Assembly: GCA_018372435.1 (NCBI GenBank)
Contig: JAHAJA010000008.1
Location: 62,001-126,000 of the forward strand
From: Clostridiales bacterium
GTDB lineage: Bacteria > Bacillota > Clostridia > Lachnospirales > Lachnospiraceae
Length of the DNA: 64,000 nt
Reading direction: 5' to 3'
Below the pieces are notes generated by a model. It searched no databases. It worked only from the letters and a program-made list of their open reading frames with translations, and was not told the DNA's origin. The position numbers and the translations under genes are program-made. How positions within the stretch are numbered: the stretch's first letter is position 1; each line of letters starts with the position of its first letter. Below, piece by piece: positions 25,915 to 34,857 of this stretch.

Positions 25915-27084
25915 TTATTCTGTGCGTTGACTTTTCATCTTACTAATTACTACCGCAATACAAAATAACGCGACAGCAAACACCATTTGTATTCCCATAT
26001 AACCAAGTAATTCTGATACATTTTCTTTCGTAAATGTAGTAATCTCTGCAATCTTATCATTGGCATATACATACCAAAAATTCGGTGTAAATCTAGCTAC
26101 CTTAAGTACTGTATCGGATAGTAGAAATTGTGGCACGAAGGCTCCACTTAAGAACGCAAGACCAAGGGAAACAATGGTTGCAATCGCTCCAACTACATTT
26201 TCTGATTTTGCTGTTAACCCAACAATATAACTAATAGCAAGCGCACTGAATAAGAATACAAAAGAATTCAATATATTAAGTCCCAATCTCAAAGATGCAA
26301 CTTTGCTAGGGCTAAGCATAATACCTATACTAATCATAATTATAAAGAAGATACAAACAAAGATAAAATTAGCAATCATCATCTGTAAGTTAACAATCTT
26401 ATTCGAAATAGGAGCTACAGTATTTCTTCTTCTTATATTTACATCATTAAATACTAGCATAATACTACCAATACAAGAAATAAACCCTGCCACAAACAGA
26501 TACGATAGAAAATTAAAAAATGTGTTATAATGCTTTGTTGCACTTGCCACCACTTTCTCCTGTACCAAATTAACGGTAGCGGATTCTTCCAAGGTATCTC
26601 TAGTTAGGCTACAGAGTTCACCTAATGAAGCATCTGGCATGGTATCGGCATAGGTTTTTAGTGTATTAAAATACGTGTTTACAGCATTATCAACATAATA
26701 ACTATTCTGAGAGTCCGGAACACTTCTTTTATCAATTGCTACTACTTTTCCATCCAGGAAACGTTGTTCGAAACCCTCGTCAATATTAATGATATATTCA
26801 ACCTTACGAATGAATAACGCATCTTGCAACTCTTCTTGATCCGTTCCAATATCAATAAATTCACAATAATCTCCTAAGTATTCTTTAAAATCTGCTATTA
26901 ACACACTATCCTTATCATTATTAACGAATGCAGTAGGTACTTTTGTTGCTTCGAATGTTCCACCTGCTTTACTCCCACCAGAATTTGAGAAGATAATTAA
27001 AATTACTGAGAATACTGCCACATAGATTAACAACGTGGGAATTGATCTTTTTAATACTTTGATATAACCATTAAATACTTGCAT
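25915..27084 (-). CDS. ABC-2 type permease, LnrN-like
   Basis: Membrane subunit of 389 residues: one N-terminal membrane helix (about 15-33), a long extracytoplasmic domain (about 35-200), then five to six helices in the C-terminal half (AGFISCIGSIMLVF onward). This is the ABC-2 permease layout used for export of drugs, lipids or antimicrobials. It overlaps the upstream permease gene by 14 bases. With the ATPase and the divergent two-component genes, the arrangement matches Bacillus subtilis LnrJK/LnrLMN (resistance to linearmycins). The substrate here is unknown. Confidence 0.82.
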   Translation of the reverse strand: MQVFNGYIKVLKRSIPTLLIYVAVFSVILIIFSNSGGSKAGGTFEATKVPTAFVNNDKDSVLIADFKEYLGDYCEFIDIGTDQEELQDALFIRKVEYIINIDEGFEQRFLDGKVVAIDKRSVPDSQNSYYVDNAVNTYFNTLKTYADTMPDASLGELCSLTRDTLEESATVNLVQEKVVASATKHYNTFFNFLSYLFVAGFISCIGSIMLVFNDVNIRRRNTVAPISNKIVNLQMMIANFIFVCIFFIIMISIGIMLSPSKVASLRLGLNILNSFVFLFSALAISYIVGLTAKSENVVGAIATIVSLGLAFLSGAFVPQFLLSDTVLKVARFTPNFWYVYANDKIAEITTFTKENVSELLGYMGIQMVFAVALFCIAVVISKMKSQRTE

Positions 27085-28201
27085 ATTGTCTCCTCCTTGT
27101 CGCTAAATATGTGATTGCTACAAATACTAGAGTTACAAGTACCATACATACGATATTAAACCAGTATCTATCAAGTGAATCAAAATAATACAAATAATAG
27201 AAGCTATCTGTTATTAGATTAGCAGGGTTGATTTTAGCAAAAAATGGTATGTTATCCGATACCATATATTTCACTTCAGGATTCATAAGCCCTGATAAAA
27301 ACGATAATATTAATACCGTTGCATTAGATATTGCATTAACAGTCTTCTCATTCTTCTTAAGAACAGATCGTAACATTGCGCCAAATGTTACACCGCAAAT
27401 ACTTGCAAGCACACAGGTTAGTACCACTAATCCAACTCTTGATCCAAAATCAATGGACAACACATACGCCATAAAAGTAATGGCTACTAAAATACAAAGT
27501 ACTTGAACCGTGATTGCTGCACATATATTGCAGATCAACAATTTCAATTTGTGAATAGGAGCCACATTAATCCTTGCTCCCTTTGCTGATTTGTCTGCTT
27601 GTATATCACTAATCTCGGTAATACCAAAATTACTACCATATAAACATGCTAATGATAATAAAGCATAATAATAAATCAAGGTAAAGTTTGGTGCCCTACC
27701 AGATACGTTTGTGTCACTAATATAATCAGCCCTCTTCATCGATCCATTAATTAATTCTTGTACTTTCTCGGGATTAGTACTTGCTACAATTGAAATCTTC
27801 TTTACTGTTTGCAGATAATTATCTACAAAGGATTTCGGAATCGTTGCTTCAATTCCAGAACCTCCAATATATAAGCTCGGTTTCTCACCATCAACAATAT
27901 ATCCTGTTATCTCGCCCTTCTTCAAAAGATCTTTTGCATCATTCTCGCTAACTTGTTGTACATCAAACATAGCGGTATCTTTACCATATTTCGCTTCTCT
28001 TGCTGCATCAATAATATAACTCTGCTCCTGTGATTCAACGATAGCAATATTAATTGTTGCAAATTGCTCTTCTTTCTCAAAATTCGAAAACACTAAACTA
28101 AATACAAATGATAAGAAAATTGGAAAAAGTGCAGACCAAAATAAGCTTTCTTTATTCCTAAAGAGACATTTCAGCCTCATATAATATAATCTAGGTATCA
28201 T
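27071..28201 (-). CDS. ABC-2 type permease, LnrM-like
   Basis: Second permease of the exporter, 376 residues, with the same topology as its neighbour: N-terminal helix (SLFWSALFPIFLSFVFSLVF), extracytoplasmic domain to about residue 175, then six helices ending near the C terminus. The region IQADKSAKGARINVAPIHKL between helices is typical of ABC-2 proteins. It is 25 bases after the ATPase gene and overlaps the next permease, so the two probably form a heterodimer. Confidence 0.82.
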   Translation of the reverse strand: MIPRLYYMRLKCLFRNKESLFWSALFPIFLSFVFSLVFSNFEKEEQFATINIAIVESQEQSYIIDAAREAKYGKDTAMFDVQQVSENDAKDLLKKGEITGYIVDGEKPSLYIGGSGIEATIPKSFVDNYLQTVKKISIVASTNPEKVQELINGSMKRADYISDTNVSGRAPNFTLIYYYALLSLACLYGSNFGITEISDIQADKSAKGARINVAPIHKLKLLICNICAAITVQVLCILVAITFMAYVLSIDFGSRVGLVVLTCVLASICGVTFGAMLRSVLKKNEKTVNAISNATVLILSFLSGLMNPEVKYMVSDNIPFFAKINPANLITDSFYYLYYFDSLDRYWFNIVCMVLVTLVFVAITYLATRRRQYASI

Positions 28202-28226
28202 CGTTCATATCCTCCCTTTCTTCCCG

Positions 28227-29159
28227 TTAATCCCTTAACTCTTTTCCTGTAATCTCCAGGAATACGTCATTTAAGGTAGGAAGTTCGGAATAGATTTTAC
28301 CCATAGATAACTTACGGTTTTCAAAATAATTCAGTACATGAACTAAATTGTTCTTACCCTTTTTAGACTTAACTACTACCGTTTGTCCATTATAATCAAC
28401 ACTTGCTATGTTTGGTATATTCTTAATTTCTTCAATGTTTTCTTCTGTCAAGTGATAAGTCTCAAGAGTGATGGTTTCACCAAGAGAAATCATATTCTTA
28501 AGTTCTTCTTTCGTACCACTTGCAATTACTTTCCCTTTATCAATAATTGCAATTCGGTCACAAAGTTGTTCTACTTCCTCCATGTAATGCGTTGTATATA
28601 TAATTGTTGCTCCACCTTCGTTCAATTTCTTAATACCTTCAAGTATCTTGTTTCTACTTTGTGGATCAACTGCTACAGTAGGCTCATCAAGTATAATTAG
28701 TTTGGGTTTATGTGCAATACCACAAGCAATATTAAGTCTTCTAAGAAGACCACCACTTAGTTTCTTAGGATAGAATTTCTTAAAATCTTCGAGCGAAACG
28801 AATTCAATTGCTTCCTCTGTCAATCTTCTTATCTCTTTTGGATCTTTTACATAAAGACTACAAAAATAATAAATATTATCATATACGGTAAGTTCATTAA
28901 AGACAGCAACATTCTGCATTATAATTCCGATATCCCTCTTAATGTCGTAGGCATCTGGTCTCATCTGTTTTCCAAAAATCTCAATGGAACCTTTATCATA
29001 TTTTAATAGTGATAGAATACAATTGATTGTTGTGGATTTCCCCGAACCATTCGGTCCAAGAAGACCAAAGATTTCTCCTTCCTGTATCTCAAGACTCAGA
29101 TGATCTAAGGCTACTAGTTTCTCATACCTTTTAATTAAGTTATTAACTTTGACTACCAT
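28227..29159 (-). CDS. ABC transporter ATP-binding protein, LnrL-like
   Basis: Cytoplasmic ATPase of the exporter, 310 residues. Motifs: Walker A GPNGSGKSTT near 39, Q-loop IIMQNVAVF, signature LSGGLLRRLNIACG, Walker B LIILDEPTVAVD and switch histidine TTHYMEE. A C-terminal extension of about 80 residues follows, as in ABC-2 ATPases of the DrrA type. The ATG at 29159 is chosen for its GGAGG at 7 bases; an open frame extends to 29180. It is the first gene of the exporter operon and is read divergently from the sensor kinase gene. Confidence 0.9.
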   Translation of the reverse strand: MVVKVNNLIKRYEKLVALDHLSLEIQEGEIFGLLGPNGSGKSTTINCILSLLKYDKGSIEIFGKQMRPDAYDIKRDIGIIMQNVAVFNELTVYDNIYYFCSLYVKDPKEIRRLTEEAIEFVSLEDFKKFYPKKLSGGLLRRLNIACGIAHKPKLIILDEPTVAVDPQSRNKILEGIKKLNEGGATIIYTTHYMEEVEQLCDRIAIIDKGKVIASGTKEELKNMISLGETITLETYHLTEENIEEIKNIPNIASVDYNGQTVVVKSKKGKNNLVHVLNYFENRKLSMGKIYSELPTLNDVFLEITGKELRD

Positions 29160-29233
29160 ACATTTTCCTCCATCATTCAACAGGGGTTATCCCTATTCGG
29201 TACTAGATACATTAAATTTAATTCTTTAGCATA

Positions 29234-29262
29234 ACTATACCATGATTTGGGAATCGTCTCTA
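29234..29262 (-). promoter_or_regulatory. Promoter of the exporter operon
   Basis: Minus-strand -10 TATAGT at 29234-29239, with a weak -35 (TAGAGA) 17 bases upstream. The segment ATGGTATAGTT is identical to that in the divergent kinase promoter, which suggests shared control of both directions. Confidence 0.5.
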
Positions 29263-29271
29263 GTGTAAACC

Positions 29272-29289
29272 GTCATTAATTAATATGAC
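29272..29289. promoter_or_regulatory. Palindrome between divergent promoters, candidate response-regulator site
   Basis: GTCAT-N8-ATGAC palindrome just upstream of the -35 region of the kinase promoter and about 10 bases above the -35 of the exporter promoter. NarL/LuxR-type regulators such as the one encoded next to it bind short inverted repeats in this position. Confidence 0.45.
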
Positions 29290-29310
29290 AAATGTAACAT
29301 GGGATTTTTA

Positions 29311-29339
29311 TTGAGATTTTAATTTGGGGATGGTATAGT
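29311..29339 (+). promoter_or_regulatory. Promoter of the sensor kinase/regulator operon
   Basis: -35 TTGAGA at 29311-29316, 17-base spacer, -10 TATAGT at 29334-29339. Transcription would begin near 29346, which leaves room for the strong AAGGAGG ribosome site at 29404-29410. Confidence 0.7.
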
Positions 29340-29422
29340 TTAAGAAGGTTTAGGTGAACATCGCCAACTTGAAGTTCCACAAAATTGGAATTATCTATCT
29401 AATAAGGAGGGGGGATATCGTT

Positions 29423-30517
29423 TTGATTGAGATTATTGATAAACTAGTTTTACTAGCACTCAGTAGTTCATTTTGCTTTTTGAATTTTAACAGTACATAT
29501 GCAATCGTGTACTTTCTTCTTATCGTCATCTTCACTTGCCTCTCTACCTGTACAGAGAAAAAGCAACTTAAGGTAGGTGTGTTTGTACTATATTTAATAA
29601 TTAGTGCCTTCTATCCAGTTTTACTGTATTACCTTCCAATCATGGTTTATGATATATTTACAATCGAACTTCAATCTGCAATTGTGTTTGCTGTCATTCC
29701 TTTTGTTGTTAACTTTGACTTCTATTACAACAATAAACTGCTTCTCTTTTGCGTAATGGTTGTAACAGGTTTACTAATCAAATATAAATCAGAAAAAGAA
29801 AATACTTTGATTAATGAATACAATAATCTTCGTGATGATACGAAAGAATTAGAAATCATACTTGAGAAGCAAAATCAAACGTTACTTGAAAACCAAGATA
29901 TCGAAATTACTGCTGCTATGCTAAGTGAGCGTAATCGTATATCCAAAGAAATACATGATAACATCGGACACTTATTATCAAGATCTCTGCTTCAAATCGG
30001 TGCCTTACTTACGATAACCAAAGAAGATATCACGAAAGAAACCTTAACAAGTCTAAGGGATTCCATCTCAGATGGGATGGACAGTATTAGAAGTAGTATT
30101 CACAACATGCATGACGAATCTATCGACTTATACAATGCAATTCATAGGCTTACCAGTGATTTCACCTTCTGTCATGTGAATTTTCAGTATGATTTAACTA
30201 CCCAACCAAATGCCAAAGTAAAGAGTAGCTTAATTAACATTGTGAAAGAATCCCTTAATAATGTTATGAAACACTCCAATGCAACGAATGTATCTATTAA
30301 ATTATTAGAACACCCCGCCATGTATCAGTTAATTATCGCTGATAATGGCACCCTAACCTCCACCGCTAAATGGTACCTAGCCCAAAACAAAACTGGTGAT
30401 GGTATGGGCTTGCAAAGTATGGCAGATCGTATTAAAGCTTTTCAAGGTAATTTTAATATCCTTACAGATAAAGGATTTGAAATATTCATAACAATTCCAA
30501 AAAAGGGAGGACTATAA
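29423..30517 (+). CDS. Sensor histidine kinase (HisKA_3/NarL-partner type), LnrJ-like
   Basis: Membrane kinase of about 364 residues with four to five N-terminal helices, a short coiled linker (ENTLINEYNNLRDD to about residue 130), the dimerisation and phospho-acceptor segment ERNRISKEIHDNIGHLL (histidine in EIHDN), and a C-terminal HATPase_c domain with NIVKESLNNVMKHSN, IADNG and GDGMGLQSM. The start is taken as TTG 29423 because AAGGAGG lies at the right distance. A GTG at 29354 is in frame but only eight bases after the predicted transcript start. It is one of only two plus-strand genes in the window. Confidence 0.85.
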   Translation: MIEIIDKLVLLALSSSFCFLNFNSTYAIVYFLLIVIFTCLSTCTEKKQLKVGVFVLYLIISAFYPVLLYYLPIMVYDIFTIELQSAIVFAVIPFVVNFDFYYNNKLLLFCVMVVTGLLIKYKSEKENTLINEYNNLRDDTKELEIILEKQNQTLLENQDIEITAAMLSERNRISKEIHDNIGHLLSRSLLQIGALLTITKEDITKETLTSLRDSISDGMDSIRSSIHNMHDESIDLYNAIHRLTSDFTFCHVNFQYDLTTQPNAKVKSSLINIVKESLNNVMKHSNATNVSIKLLEHPAMYQLIIADNGTLTSTAKWYLAQNKTGDGMGLQSMADRIKAFQGNFNILTDKGFEIFITIPKKGGL

Positions 30518-30521
30518 TTAC

Positions 30522-31148
30522 ATGAACATTCTGGTAATTGATGATGATAATTTAGTATGTTCATCACTAAAGATTATCTTATCAGCTGATCCTGATATTA
30601 CCGTTATTGGAACAGATAACAACGGAGCTGCTGCAATAGAACTGTATGAGAAATTAAAGCCTGATGTTGTTCTTATGGACATACGTATGGAGGGAATGAC
30701 TGGCCTAGAAGCAGGCGAAGTGATTTTAAAGAAACACCCTGAGGCAAAGATTCTTTATTTAACCACTTTTCTAGATGATGACTATATAATCAAAGCTTTG
30801 AACATCGGTGCTAAAGGATATATGCTAAAACAAAATTATGAAAGTATTGTTCCTTCAATCAAAGCCGTTGAGATGGGACAAAACGTATACGGAAGTGAGA
30901 TTATCACCAAATTACCTACTCTTATGAACCAATCGTCTTCAACTAAAGTTTATGAAGATAATGGTATCACCACAAAAGAATACGAATTAATCACACAAAT
31001 TGCAGAAGGATATTCTAACAAAGAAATCTCAGAAACATTGTTTTTAAGCGAGGGTACTGTGCGTAACTATATAAGCCTTATACTCGAGAAATTAAATCTA
31101 CGCGATCGTACACAGATTGCTATCTTTTATTATAAGAATAAGCAATAA
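30522..31148 (+). CDS. NarL/LuxR-family response regulator, LnrK-like
   Basis: 208 residues: receiver domain with acidic pocket DDDN near 8, phospho-acceptor aspartate in VVLMDIRMEG (about 53), threonine and lysine switch residues (TTF, KGYMLKQ), then a C-terminal LuxR helix-turn-helix (AEGYSNKEISETLFLSEGTV). It starts five bases after the kinase stop codon, so the two are co-translated. It probably controls the divergent ABC exporter. Confidence 0.92.
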   Translation: MNILVIDDDNLVCSSLKIILSADPDITVIGTDNNGAAAIELYEKLKPDVVLMDIRMEGMTGLEAGEVILKKHPEAKILYLTTFLDDDYIIKALNIGAKGYMLKQNYESIVPSIKAVEMGQNVYGSEIITKLPTLMNQSSSTKVYEDNGITTKEYELITQIAEGYSNKEISETLFLSEGTVRNYISLILEKLNLRDRTQIAIFYYKNKQ

Positions 31149-31219
31149 GCAAGTACATAGAATGAGGCTGTTGCAAACTAAATAGTCACGCTATGTCATT
31201 ATAACTAAATGCTTTCACA

Positions 31220-31321
31220 CACCATCAAAAAGAACAACTTTTCTACGCTGTATGCCATTTTGTGAACATATACATGTTCCATATGACACGCAGCTACGAA
31301 AAGTTGTTCTTTTTGATGGTG
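31220..31321. repeat. Large perfect fold-back between convergent genes
   Basis: Arms of 24 bases (31220-31243 and 31298-31321) match perfectly, from CACCATC through CTTTTC. A 54-base centre contains a further hairpin GAACAT-ATAC-ATGTTC. Weaker pairing extends outward to about 31193 and 31353. It separates the plus-strand regulator from the minus-strand AraC gene and may serve as a two-way terminator, though neither side has a clean T run. Confidence 0.75.
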
Positions 31322-31355
31322 CATTTTAATACATTGCGTTTAATAACATAGGTGG

Positions 31356-32234
31356 TTAGCTCAATTGGTATTTTGGATCCACTCTAATCCATATTTCTTC
31401 GCGATATTTATCAAAGTCTGAGTAGTACATCTCAAAATCATACCCTTCAACAAGTTCATAATTTGCAGTTGGTAACCAGTCCGTATAGATACGGGAACCT
31501 AATTCTTGCAGCGCAGCCGAAGTTTCCTCTATGCTATGAGGTTCATTTTCAAAAACTGCCCAAGTAGCTTTAGGAATATCAACTACCGTATATCCTGTAG
31601 TATCACTTAATGGTGTCTTCATTACACATAACATATAGGGGAATTTAGTTCCTTCTATCTTGCGATACCCACAAACTGCATTAACAACACTAGGATATCC
31701 TGCTGATTTTACAAGCTTTGCACATTCTTTGTTTGATAGTTTTTCGAGCCAAAACTCAGGTATTTTCTTTAAATTTTCTCCGTTAATAGTTTCAAAAACC
31801 TCTTCAATTCCATATACCTGAAACGCTTCTTTTTCAACAATTTTGTAATTCATCGCACTCGCTCCTTTTATAGAAATTTGAAAAGAGATACGTGGGAATG
31901 CTTTAATATCCGCTCCTAAGCTGCGCGCTGCTGTAGGAGTAATACCATGTATGCCTTGAAACGCCCTGGCAAAAGCTTCTGGTGATTCATATCCATAACG
32001 ATAAGCAAGATCAATAACCTTTATGTTACTACTTTGTAGCTCAAATGCCGCCATTGTCATTTTCCGTCGACGTATATACTCAGATAATGTGATATCCGTC
32101 ATAAACGTAAACATTCTTTGGAAGTGATACACCGAACAACAAGCTATTTGTGCTATTTTTTCATAGTCAGTTTTACCTTGCAAATTATCTTCAATATAAT
32201 CCATTGCTAGGTTCATCTCATCAAGGTACTTCAT
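31356..32234 (-). CDS. AraC-family regulator with GyrI-like effector-binding domain
   Basis: 292 residues. The N-terminal 105 residues form an AraC/XylS double helix-turn-helix (CSVYHFQRMFTFMTDITL and IDLAYRYGYESPEAFARAF). The C-terminal 160 form a GyrI-like/SOUL-type small-molecule binding domain with the usual EIWIRV end. Proteins of this Rob/SoxS-like layout respond to amphipathic drugs or metabolites. The reading frame begins at the ATG at 32234 with GGGAGG upstream. It appears to be transcribed alone; the target is unknown. Confidence 0.88.
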   Translation of the reverse strand: MKYLDEMNLAMDYIEDNLQGKTDYEKIAQIACCSVYHFQRMFTFMTDITLSEYIRRRKMTMAAFELQSSNIKVIDLAYRYGYESPEAFARAFQGIHGITPTAARSLGADIKAFPRISFQISIKGASAMNYKIVEKEAFQVYGIEEVFETINGENLKKIPEFWLEKLSNKECAKLVKSAGYPSVVNAVCGYRKIEGTKFPYMLCVMKTPLSDTTGYTVVDIPKATWAVFENEPHSIEETSAALQELGSRIYTDWLPTANYELVEGYDFEMYYSDFDKYREEIWIRVDPKYQLS

Positions 32235-32321
32235 TCACACCTCCCCCTTTCTATAAAGATCATAACACTGTACGCATTATTCTTCCTCGCAATCGTTGCA
32301 AAGAAAAGTCAGCCTTACTTA

Positions 32322-32687
32322 CTACACTATTTCATATCCATTATCTTTAAGAATGGCAATTGCTCTATTATAGTTTTCTTCCTTCGTCAATATATAATCT
32401 GTGTTATAGGTGGATATGGCGAAGATTCCAATTTTATTCTCTGCTAGCAAAGTAGATATCTTTGATAAAATACCAATTAGAGAAAATTCCAGAATCCCTT
32501 GAATTCTAAATGCTCTCCAGCCATTATCACATTCGACAATATTATCGGGAACTGCTTTAGTACTACAAACTAGCGACAATTCTTCGTCGGTTTTACTAAG
32601 AAAACAATATTCATCTGATAAATCTACTTCAGAAAAATCCTTAACTTTGCAAACTGAAAATTCTTGCTCTATTATCTTAATCTTCAT
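32322..32687 (-). CDS. ACT-domain (CASTOR-like) protein
   Basis: 121 residues, no membrane segment. The C-terminal half (RIQGILEFSLIGILSKISTLLAENKIGIFAISTY, given here only as its position near 58-91) is an ACT fold of the ACT_7 type, and the N-terminal half looks like a degenerate first ACT copy. Stand-alone proteins of this kind bind amino acids, but the role of this one is unknown. It follows a methyltransferase gene by 37 bases on the same strand. Confidence 0.8.
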   Translation of the reverse strand: MKIKIIEQEFSVCKVKDFSEVDLSDEYCFLSKTDEELSLVCSTKAVPDNIVECDNGWRAFRIQGILEFSLIGILSKISTLLAENKIGIFAISTYNTDYILTKEENYNRAIAILKDNGYEIV

Positions 32688-32724
32688 GTTTATAACGCCT
32701 TCTTCTCCATAAGTATTTACCTAT

Positions 32725-33534
32725 CTAATACGAGTTCTTATACACTGATGCTTTCAAACTAAAGGACATAGGATACTTATCTTTGTTATGAGCGTATTCA
32801 TATAACCCTTTTCCTTCTATCGTAAGCATATCACCTGTATTATAAAAATTCTCAGAAAATTCATTAAAAAACTCAATATGTAATCCCGCTTTTGTTAGCG
32901 CATTAATAATATCAGATACCGTATGCAGCCAAAAGTAATTTTTAGCCCCTTCTTTTACTTCCGAAGCATAACCACCAATTGTATCACACACATCTGGTTC
33001 TTTTGAAAGATAAGGATATTTAATCTCGTAGATCTCTTTTCCTACTTTGCTTTCATCAAATGTTAAGAAAAACGGATGAGAATCAAAAACATATAGATAT
33101 CCATCCTCTTTCAATAATTTACGAATCGTATTTGCCCAGACATTCAAATCAGGAAGCCAACCTAGTGCTCCCTCAGAAGTAAACACGATATCGTATGTAT
33201 CCTCATGAATCTCTGCCAATTTCATGATATCTGATTCAATAAAATCTACATGTTCTGCTTCTAAATCTTTTGCTAACTGCTTCGCGTAAAATATATTATC
33301 TGGGACCAAATCTACACCAACTACACGTCTCGCTCCCATCTGTGCTAACTTAATTGTATCAGCTCCTGTATTGCACTGCAAATGAATTATTTTCTTACCA
33401 TTAATATCACCTAATTCTTGTTGTATATAGGAATTCAATTGGAATCTATTCTTACGATACTGATTCAAGAACGTGTTATAGTGATCTTTTGATAATTGCC
33501 CCCAAGCTTCTTTGTTTGAATTAATCTCATTCAT
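32725..33534 (-). CDS. Class I SAM-dependent methyltransferase
   Basis: 269 residues with a Rossmann methyltransferase core: motif I HLQCNTGADTIKLAQMGARRVVG (near 51, read in two parts), motif II VDFIESDI, motif III-like EDTYDIVFTSEGALGWL and a hydrophobic motif DGYLYVFDSHPFF. The substrate cannot be told from the sequence. It starts 8 bases after the acetyltransferase gene upstream, so both may be one transcript with the ACT protein. Confidence 0.88.
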   Translation of the reverse strand: MNEINSNKEAWGQLSKDHYNTFLNQYRKNRFQLNSYIQQELGDINGKKIIHLQCNTGADTIKLAQMGARRVVGVDLVPDNIFYAKQLAKDLEAEHVDFIESDIMKLAEIHEDTYDIVFTSEGALGWLPDLNVWANTIRKLLKEDGYLYVFDSHPFFLTFDESKVGKEIYEIKYPYLSKEPDVCDTIGGYASEVKEGAKNYFWLHTVSDIINALTKAGLHIEFFNEFSENFYNTGDMLTIEGKGLYEYAHNKDKYPMSFSLKASVYKNSY

Positions 33535-33542
33535 TATTATAC

Positions 33543-34055
33543 CTATACCTTTCTATTGTCAAAAAAGAAAACATCTCCTAATGTCCCATCTTCAAATTCT
33601 GTATCCTTATAACCTTCAACTAGTCGATAATCACCTTTTGTATATTCCTTAACGACCATATTCCAAAAATAAACAGACGCTTTGTTTTTTGGATGTCTCT
33701 TTAACTGCCAACGCCCTCTAAAACTATCAAAGGCTTTAAACGCTGCAATTCTTCCAACTCCTAGTCTTCTATACTTATACATGACAAAAAACTCTGATAT
33801 CACATAATCTACTTCTTCCTCTGCTTCAGGAAAATCGTTAATCATTACAAAACCAGCTAATGCATTATCTACCATTATAAAGAAAGGATAACGACTTTCC
33901 TCTGTCCAGTAAAAATCAAGATATTTATAACCATATAATCCTAATTTATTCACTCCTTTATTGGTCCATTGAGAGAATTCATATTCATATTTTTCTAAAA
34001 GATTTTTTAATATTTCTTTTTCTTCTAAATCAACTTTTTGTAATTCTATTTCCAT
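33543..34055 (-). CDS. GNAT-family N-acetyltransferase
   Basis: 170 residues with the GNAT acetyl-CoA loop RRLGVGRIAAFKAF near residue 96, preceded by the beta-4 strand EFFVMYKYR and followed by NKASVYFWNMVVKEYT, the usual C-terminal strand region. The N-terminal part (residues 1-60) is unusually charged. The substrate is unknown. GAAGGAG lies upstream of the ATG at 34055. Confidence 0.82.
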   Translation of the reverse strand: MEIELQKVDLEEKEILKNLLEKYEYEFSQWTNKGVNKLGLYGYKYLDFYWTEESRYPFFIMVDNALAGFVMINDFPEAEEEVDYVISEFFVMYKYRRLGVGRIAAFKAFDSFRGRWQLKRHPKNKASVYFWNMVVKEYTKGDYRLVEGYKDTEFEDGTLGDVFFFDNRKV

Positions 34056-34132
34056 TTTTGTTTACTCCTTCCCTAATATAGTAGCCACTGTATTGGATTC
34101 TCCACAGTACGTTGTCACCCTCTAAACCAATC

Positions 34133-34205
34133 CTTTTATCAAATTTCTTTTATTAAATTTCTTTTATTAAATTTCTTTTATTAAATTCTTCTATCAAATT
34201 CCTTT
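34133..34205. repeat. 14-bp A/T-rich tandem repeat
   Basis: The unit CTTTTATTAAATTT is repeated four times from 34133 at exact 14-base steps (first copy with one change), then decays in two further partial copies. It lies in the gap between two acetyltransferase genes. Repeats like this are prone to slippage. Confidence 0.85.
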
Positions 34206-34232
34206 AAATTTTCTATTCTTTTATATGGATAT

Positions 34233-34679
34233 TTACTTTGCAAGAAAAATAATCTCTTTACATTCGGTAAAGCCATTCTTTTTATAAAATCTTTCCGAAG
34301 GGAAGCCCCGATCCGTCATTAAGATAATAGCATTCATCCCCTCTTTTCTAATATTCGATTCAATACAATTTAAGAAATAACTTCCGATTCCATTTCCTTG
34401 AAATTCTCTACTAACGCAAAACTGGTCAATATAATATTCCATTCCATTGATCCAAGGCTTTCTTTCTCCTAAACTTAATGCAATAACTTCCTCCTCTTTC
34501 ATTAGAACATATCCAAGAAAATAATTATTGTTCCTATAGTTTTCAAAAAATGTAACCACCTGTTCTCTGGAATCATATACATCGTTCCACGGTTCTTTAG
34601 AAAAAGTCTCTATAAATAAATCTACGCATCTATTCAAGTTACTACTGTTCATTGGTAAAAGACAAAATTCTTCTCTCAT
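34233..34679 (-). CDS. GNAT-family N-acetyltransferase
   Basis: 148-residue acetyltransferase: beta-4 strand YIDQFCVSREFQ, acetyl-CoA loop QGNGIGSYFLNCIE near 95, ILMTDRGFPSERFYKKNGF at the C-terminal side (tyrosine that often acts as general acid). It resembles small GNAT proteins that acetylate amino groups of antibiotics or metabolites, but the substrate is not known. The tandem-repeat region lies downstream. Confidence 0.85.
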   Translation of the reverse strand: MREEFCLLPMNSSNLNRCVDLFIETFSKEPWNDVYDSREQVVTFFENYRNNNYFLGYVLMKEEEVIALSLGERKPWINGMEYYIDQFCVSREFQGNGIGSYFLNCIESNIRKEGMNAIILMTDRGFPSERFYKKNGFTECKEIIFLAK

Positions 34680-34810
34680 AATCTATTTTCCCTCTCGCAT
34701 TACTTTATTCGTTACAGCAGAATCGCTATATTTACTATTTTATATCAACATACTACTCAATTACACCGATTTCATCTAGTGCTATCTTGATTTAAACCAT
34801 TTATAGCACA

Positions 34811-34844
34811 AAAAGAGGAACTGTCACTTAAGACTGCCCCTCTT
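34811..34844 (-). terminator. Terminator after the CD3324-type gene
   Basis: Minus-strand hairpin AAGAGG...CCTCTT with inner CAGTC/GAC pairing and TTTTTG immediately after. It lies 14 bases after the stop codon. Confidence 0.75.
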
Positions 34845-34857
34845 CTATATAGAAACA

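Noticed and set aside
31356..32234. Treating the AraC/GyrI gene as part of the LnrJK-like system
   Set aside because: It is convergent, separated by a large hairpin, and shows no shared operator.
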